Shown piece by piece: positions 31,925 through 34,841 of a stretch of 34,841 bases of DNA. A program made the translations under genes and the position numbers. The notes under the pieces were generated by a model. That model was not told where the DNA came from and searched no databases. It saw only the letters and a list, made by a program, of their open reading frames with translations. Each line of letters starts with the position of its first letter. Within the stretch, counting starts at the first letter, position 1. This DNA comes from an uncultured Christensenella sp. (GTDB lineage Bacteria; Bacillota; Clostridia; Christensenellales; Pumilibacteraceae): the NCBI GenBank assembly GCA_910585055.1, contig CAJUBY010000013.1:1-34841 (forward strand), in the 5' to 3' direction.

Positions 31925-32779
31925 GTGTATCGTACTATGTGGTTTTTTGATAAGATCTACGATAAGATGCTCGATAAACCGTGGGCGTGTGCTTTGGATA
32001 TAATCCTGACCGCATTCCTTATCTACGGATTGATCGTGTTTTTAAAAAAGAACAATGCCGGGCGGCTTGTGTTTTTTATGCTCGGCTTTGTTGCGTTAAG
32101 CTTTGTTTTATCTGCGGAGTTTATCGGTCTTACCGTAATAGGTTCTTTAATGAAGTACGGTATTATTATTGTGTTGTTATTAGCGGTGTTTCTGTTTCCC
32201 GCGGAAACAAAACGCGGCTTGCTTAAGCTTGCGTCGCCGCGAGACACGCACGAGGCGTATACAACGGCTTACGACGTTTCCGACGACGAGCTTCATTCGG
32301 CGATCAACGACATCGTGCGTGCTGCACAGAATATGTCCAAAAAGAACGTCGGCGCGCTTATCGTTATATCCACGCAGAACCTGCCCGAGCATATCATAGA
32401 TTCGGGTACGAAACTCGACGCTGTGTTGTCTTGCGCGCTGCTGGAAAGCATTTTCAATACAAAAGCTCCGTTGCATGACGGCGCGGTATTCGTTCGCGGC
32501 AATCGTATAGTCGCCGCAGGCTGCTTCCTGCCGCTTTCGCAATCCAACGCTATAGACAAAGAACTGGGAACGCGCCACCGCGCCGGTATAGGCGTCAGCG
32601 AAAACTATAACGTACTGACTATCATAGTTTCGGAAGAAACCGGCGTTATATCCATAGCGCAGCACGGAGAGCTTACGCGTTATTTCGATTCGCAAATGCT
32701 TACCGATAAACTGGAACAGACCTACGGATTGCAGGCGACGCCCGAATCGGGACACCGCCGTCGCAGAAAGGAGAATTGA
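31925..32779 (+). CDS. cdaA: Diadenylate cyclase CdaA
   Basis: Makes cyclic di-AMP from two ATP; in Bacillota this second messenger controls potassium, osmolytes and wall growth. The 284-residue protein has three N-terminal membrane helices and then the DAC domain with both active-site motifs, DGA (185-187, in LHDGAVFVRGNRI) and RHR (217-219, in GTRHRAGIGVSE). The start is GTG at 31925 or ATG at 31937; the ATG (MWFFDKIY) matches the family start better. Neither has a Shine-Dalgarno sequence, and the promoter allows no real leader. Normally cdaA is followed by cdaR and glmM. Here it is followed by a 48-residue gene that resembles only the CdaR membrane helix. Confidence 0.95.
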   Translation: MYRTMWFFDKIYDKMLDKPWACALDIILTAFLIYGLIVFLKKNNAGRLVFFMLGFVALSFVLSAEFIGLTVIGSLMKYGIIIVLLLAVFLFPAETKRGLLKLASPRDTHEAYTTAYDVSDDELHSAINDIVRAAQNMSKKNVGALIVISTQNLPEHIIDSGTKLDAVLSCALLESIFNTKAPLHDGAVFVRGNRIVAAGCFLPLSQSNAIDKELGTRHRAGIGVSENYNVLTIIVSEETGVISIAQHGELTRYFDSQMLTDKLEQTYGLQATPESGHRRRRKEN

Positions 32780-32781
32780 TC

Positions 32782-32928
32782 ATGCAGGACCGTCAACGTG
32801 AAAACGAAAGGGCCGACGGAAAATTCGTGTCGGTTTTAAAAAAGATATTTGTACACAATATCGGATGGAAGTTGCTGTCGCTTGTTTCTGCCGCAGTAGT
32901 TTGGTCCCTTGCCGCCGGGCTTTTGTAA
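32782..32928 (+). CDS. 48-residue transmembrane protein resembling the N-terminal helix of CdaR (YbbR)
   Basis: A short gene directly behind cdaA with AAAGGAG overlapping the cdaA stop. Residues 1-20 are charged and cytosolic. Residues 22-48 read VHNIGWKLLSLVSAAVVW then SLAAGLL, closely like the 'NxGLKLLSLxLAxxLW' membrane helix that begins CdaR/YbbR proteins. CdaR normally continues with several extracellular YbbR domains; here the protein ends at the helix. Its stop overlaps the next ATG (TAATG), and the next protein has a complete start, so no remnant YbbR DNA remains between them. It may still bind CdaA in the membrane and adjust its activity, or be a relic of a deleted cdaR. Only the cdaA partner role by position is inferred. 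Confidence 0.7.
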   Translation: MQDRQRENERADGKFVSVLKKIFVHNIGWKLLSLVSAAVVWSLAAGLL

Positions 32929-34076
32929 TGACCGTCGATTTCGATGACGAACTGAAAATACCGACGGGCGACGTGGGCGATTTTGCCGTGGTCGCTTGCG
33001 ATCAGTTTTCGTCAAATCCCGAATACTGGAATAAACTCGCGGCAGAAATGCCGCCTTTTTCTGCGCTCGATCTGATATTGCCCGAGTGCTTTTTAAACGA
33101 ATCCGAAAAGCGTATTGCCGTAATAAAACGCGCGGCAGACTGTATGCCGAACGACAGGTTTGAAACGTACCGCGGTGCGGTCTACGTTACAAGAACTACG
33201 CCGTACGGCAGGACGCGTCACGGCGTAGTCGCGTCGGTAGATCTGAGCGATTACGACTACAGGCCCGGTTCCGACGCGCTTATACGCGCGTCCGAGCGCA
33301 CGATAGAGCAGCGTATACCTCCGCGCGTAAAAATCCGCGAGGCGCTGGATATCGAACTTCCGCATATAATGTTGCTTGTCGACGACAGGGAAAAAGCGCT
33401 GATGCGCGCTTGCGAAAATGCGAAAAAAACAACTGTTTACGACGGTTTGCTCAAAGGTAACGGCGGTCATATAAAAGGCGAACTTATAACGGAGACCGAA
33501 CCGCTTTACGCTGCGGTCGAATCCGTTATCTGCGCGTCTGTCAAGAAGTTCGGCACGCCGCTTTTTGCGCTTGTCGGCGACGGCAACCATTCTTTGGCGA
33601 CGGCGAAATTCTGCAGTGAAAACAACCCCACGCCTTATAACGGCAGAGCGTTGGTCGAAATAGTCGACGTATACGACGCCGGACTTGTATGCGAGCCTAT
33701 CCACAGGCTTGTAAAAACAAATGATACAGCAGAGTTTATAAGCGCTTTGCGCGCTGCTGTAACCGGTGAAGCCGTAACTTATATTTACGCTCCCGAGCCG
33801 TTGGAAATAAAAGTGCCGTCGGATAAGATACAGGCTATCGTACAGCTCGATGCTTTTTGCGAAAAGTATGTGGCGGATAACGGCGGAGCGATAGAATATG
33901 TCCACGGTGACGCCGCATTGAAAAAGCAAGGGCATGTAGGTATCGCAATGCGCGGCATACGGAAGTCCGAGTTGTTCGAATATGTCGTCAAAAACGGTGT
34001 ATTGCCCAAAAAGACTTTTTCACTCGGCGAAGCGGAAGAAAAGCGTTATTACGTAGAGTGCAGAAAAATAAAGTAA
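32928..34076 (+). CDS. DUF1015-family protein
   Basis: A 382-residue cytosolic protein of the DUF1015 family, recognised by FAVVACDQFSSNPEYW near the N-terminus and the family's Gly-rich VGDGNHSLATAK, followed by ARALVEIVD-like sequence (NGRALVEIVDVYD). The biochemical role of the family is not settled. The ATG overlaps the stop of the preceding microprotein (TAATG) and has no ribosome binding site of its own, so translation probably depends on reinitiation from that gene. Longer in-frame starts would overlap the microprotein and lack family similarity. Confidence 0.85.
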   Translation: MTVDFDDELKIPTGDVGDFAVVACDQFSSNPEYWNKLAAEMPPFSALDLILPECFLNESEKRIAVIKRAADCMPNDRFETYRGAVYVTRTTPYGRTRHGVVASVDLSDYDYRPGSDALIRASERTIEQRIPPRVKIREALDIELPHIMLLVDDREKALMRACENAKKTTVYDGLLKGNGGHIKGELITETEPLYAAVESVICASVKKFGTPLFALVGDGNHSLATAKFCSENNPTPYNGRALVEIVDVYDAGLVCEPIHRLVKTNDTAEFISALRAAVTGEAVTYIYAPEPLEIKVPSDKIQAIVQLDAFCEKYVADNGGAIEYVHGDAALKKQGHVGIAMRGIRKSELFEYVVKNGVLPKKTFSLGEAEEKRYYVECRKIK

Positions 34077-34132
34077 CGTTTGTTTAACGTTATATCCGTT
34101 CACGGAATATATATTAATGGAGTTTACTATCG

Positions 34133-34841
34133 ATGAAAGCGGTCAAATTCGGCGGAACGTCCATGTCTACGGCGGACAGCATACTTCGCGTGAAAGATAT
34201 AATACAAAGCGATCCGGAACGCAGATTCGTGGTCGTTTCCGCGCCGGGCAAATCGGAGACCGAAGAGAAAGTTACCGATATGCTGATCGATGTGGCGGCT
34301 AAGCGCAGGGAAGATCGTGCGGCGGCATTTAAGCATGTGCGCATTCGTTACGAGCGGCTTTGCGACGGCACGGGCCTTGCCGCCGATCTCCTGTCCGATG
34401 AGTTTGTGTCGATAGAGAACGCTTTGCCCGATGCCGATTACGACTACATAGTTTCGCGCGGAGAGTATTTATGCGCAAAACTGCTGGCGGCGCTGTTGGA
34501 CTATGAGTTTGTCGATCCCGTCGGTCTTATAAAGTTTACAGGCAAGACTTACGACGACGGCGTTACCGAAAAAATGTGCAAGCTCGGATTGAGCGGAAAG
34601 AAAAACGCCGTTATACCAGGATTTTACGGCGGCGGCGAAAACGGGAATGCAGTTGTGTTTTCGCGCGGCGGATCGGATATTTCGGGCGCGATTGTCGCGC
34701 GCGCGGTGGGCGCCGAACTTTACGAAAACTATACCGATGTGGACGGATTTATGACGTGCGACCCGAGGATAGTTCCTCACGCTTCGGTCATCGATGTACT
34801 TACGTACAAGGAACTCCGCGAACTTGCGTATATGGGCGCAA
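34133..34841 (+). CDS. lysC: Aspartate kinase, 3' truncated by the window end
   Basis: Phosphorylates L-aspartate, the first step towards lysine, threonine, methionine and diaminopimelate. The 236 visible residues carry the kinase domain: KFGGTSMSTADSI at the start (ATP/Asp binding), VVVSAPGK, FSRGGSDISGAIVA (substrate binding), YTDVDGFMTCDPR and ELAYMGA at the edge. The ACT regulatory domains that decide feedback control lie outside, so the isozyme type cannot be told. GGAG at 34119-34122 supports this start. No clear terminator separates it from the DUF1015 gene (56 bp). Confidence 0.9.
   Translation, partial: MKAVKFGGTSMSTADSILRVKDIIQSDPERRFVVVSAPGKSETEEKVTDMLIDVAAKRREDRAAAFKHVRIRYERLCDGTGLAADLLSDEFVSIENALPDADYDYIVSRGEYLCAKLLAALLDYEFVDPVGLIKFTGKTYDDGVTEKMCKLGLSGKKNAVIPGFYGGGENGNAVVFSRGGSDISGAIVARAVGAELYENYTDVDGFMTCDPRIVPHASVIDVLTYKELRELAYMGA

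Overview
The window looks like a chromosomal segment of an uncultured, probably spore-forming member of the Clostridia (Bacillota). The evidence is the set of Bacillota-type genes: a CotF-family coat protein, a DUF421-DUF4363 pair, a CdaA-type diadenylate cyclase, an acpS-nnr pair near a MazEF-type module, and a cysE-cysS pair. There are also many SigA-type promoters with 17-18 bp spacers and many Rho-independent terminators. The genus cannot be named from the sequence alone. Most of the content is housekeeping. I see no prophage, insertion sequence, CRISPR array, tRNA or rRNA. No stretch over 300 bp lacks a gene.

Layout. (1) 1-2.7 kb: the 3' end of a probable ABC-transporter ATPase with a Lys/Ala-rich tail, then cysE-cysS on the minus strand. 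(2) 2.8-13.7 kb: a MarR regulator divergent from a giant 3,214-residue Ig-like/InlB-repeat surface protein, followed by a phosphoribosyltransferase. (3) 13.9-14.8 kb: a minus-strand spore-coat pair (a CotF-like protein with a 150-residue acidic extension, and a 60-residue helical protein). (4) 14.9-18.3 kb: recX, a P1-family peptidase, acpS and the NAD(P)H-hydrate repair enzyme. (5) 18.4-19.6 kb: a minus-strand MazEF-type toxin-antitoxin pair and a SecB-like protein. (6) 19.7-26.8 kb: a PfkB kinase broken by one in-frame stop, dinB, uvrB and uvrA. (7) 26.8-31.2 kb: DUF421-DUF4363, then holA, a membrane protein and an M28-fold protein whose catalytic residues are gone. (8) 31.3-34.8 kb: a Lys-rich membrane protein, cdaA, a 48-residue protein resembling only the membrane helix of CdaR, a DUF1015 protein and the start of an aspartate kinase.

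Most notable points. The partner gene of cdaA appears reduced to a transmembrane microprotein. Three genes (recX, holA, cdaA) have promoters whose -10 box lies only 6-8 nt before the start codon and lack a ribosome binding site, which suggests leaderless mRNAs. The uvrA terminator hairpin carries the start codon of the next gene in its loop. An M28 pseudoenzyme is anchored to the membrane. A SecB-like gene sits beside a toxin-antitoxin pair. All functional statements come from reading motifs by eye; no database search was possible.
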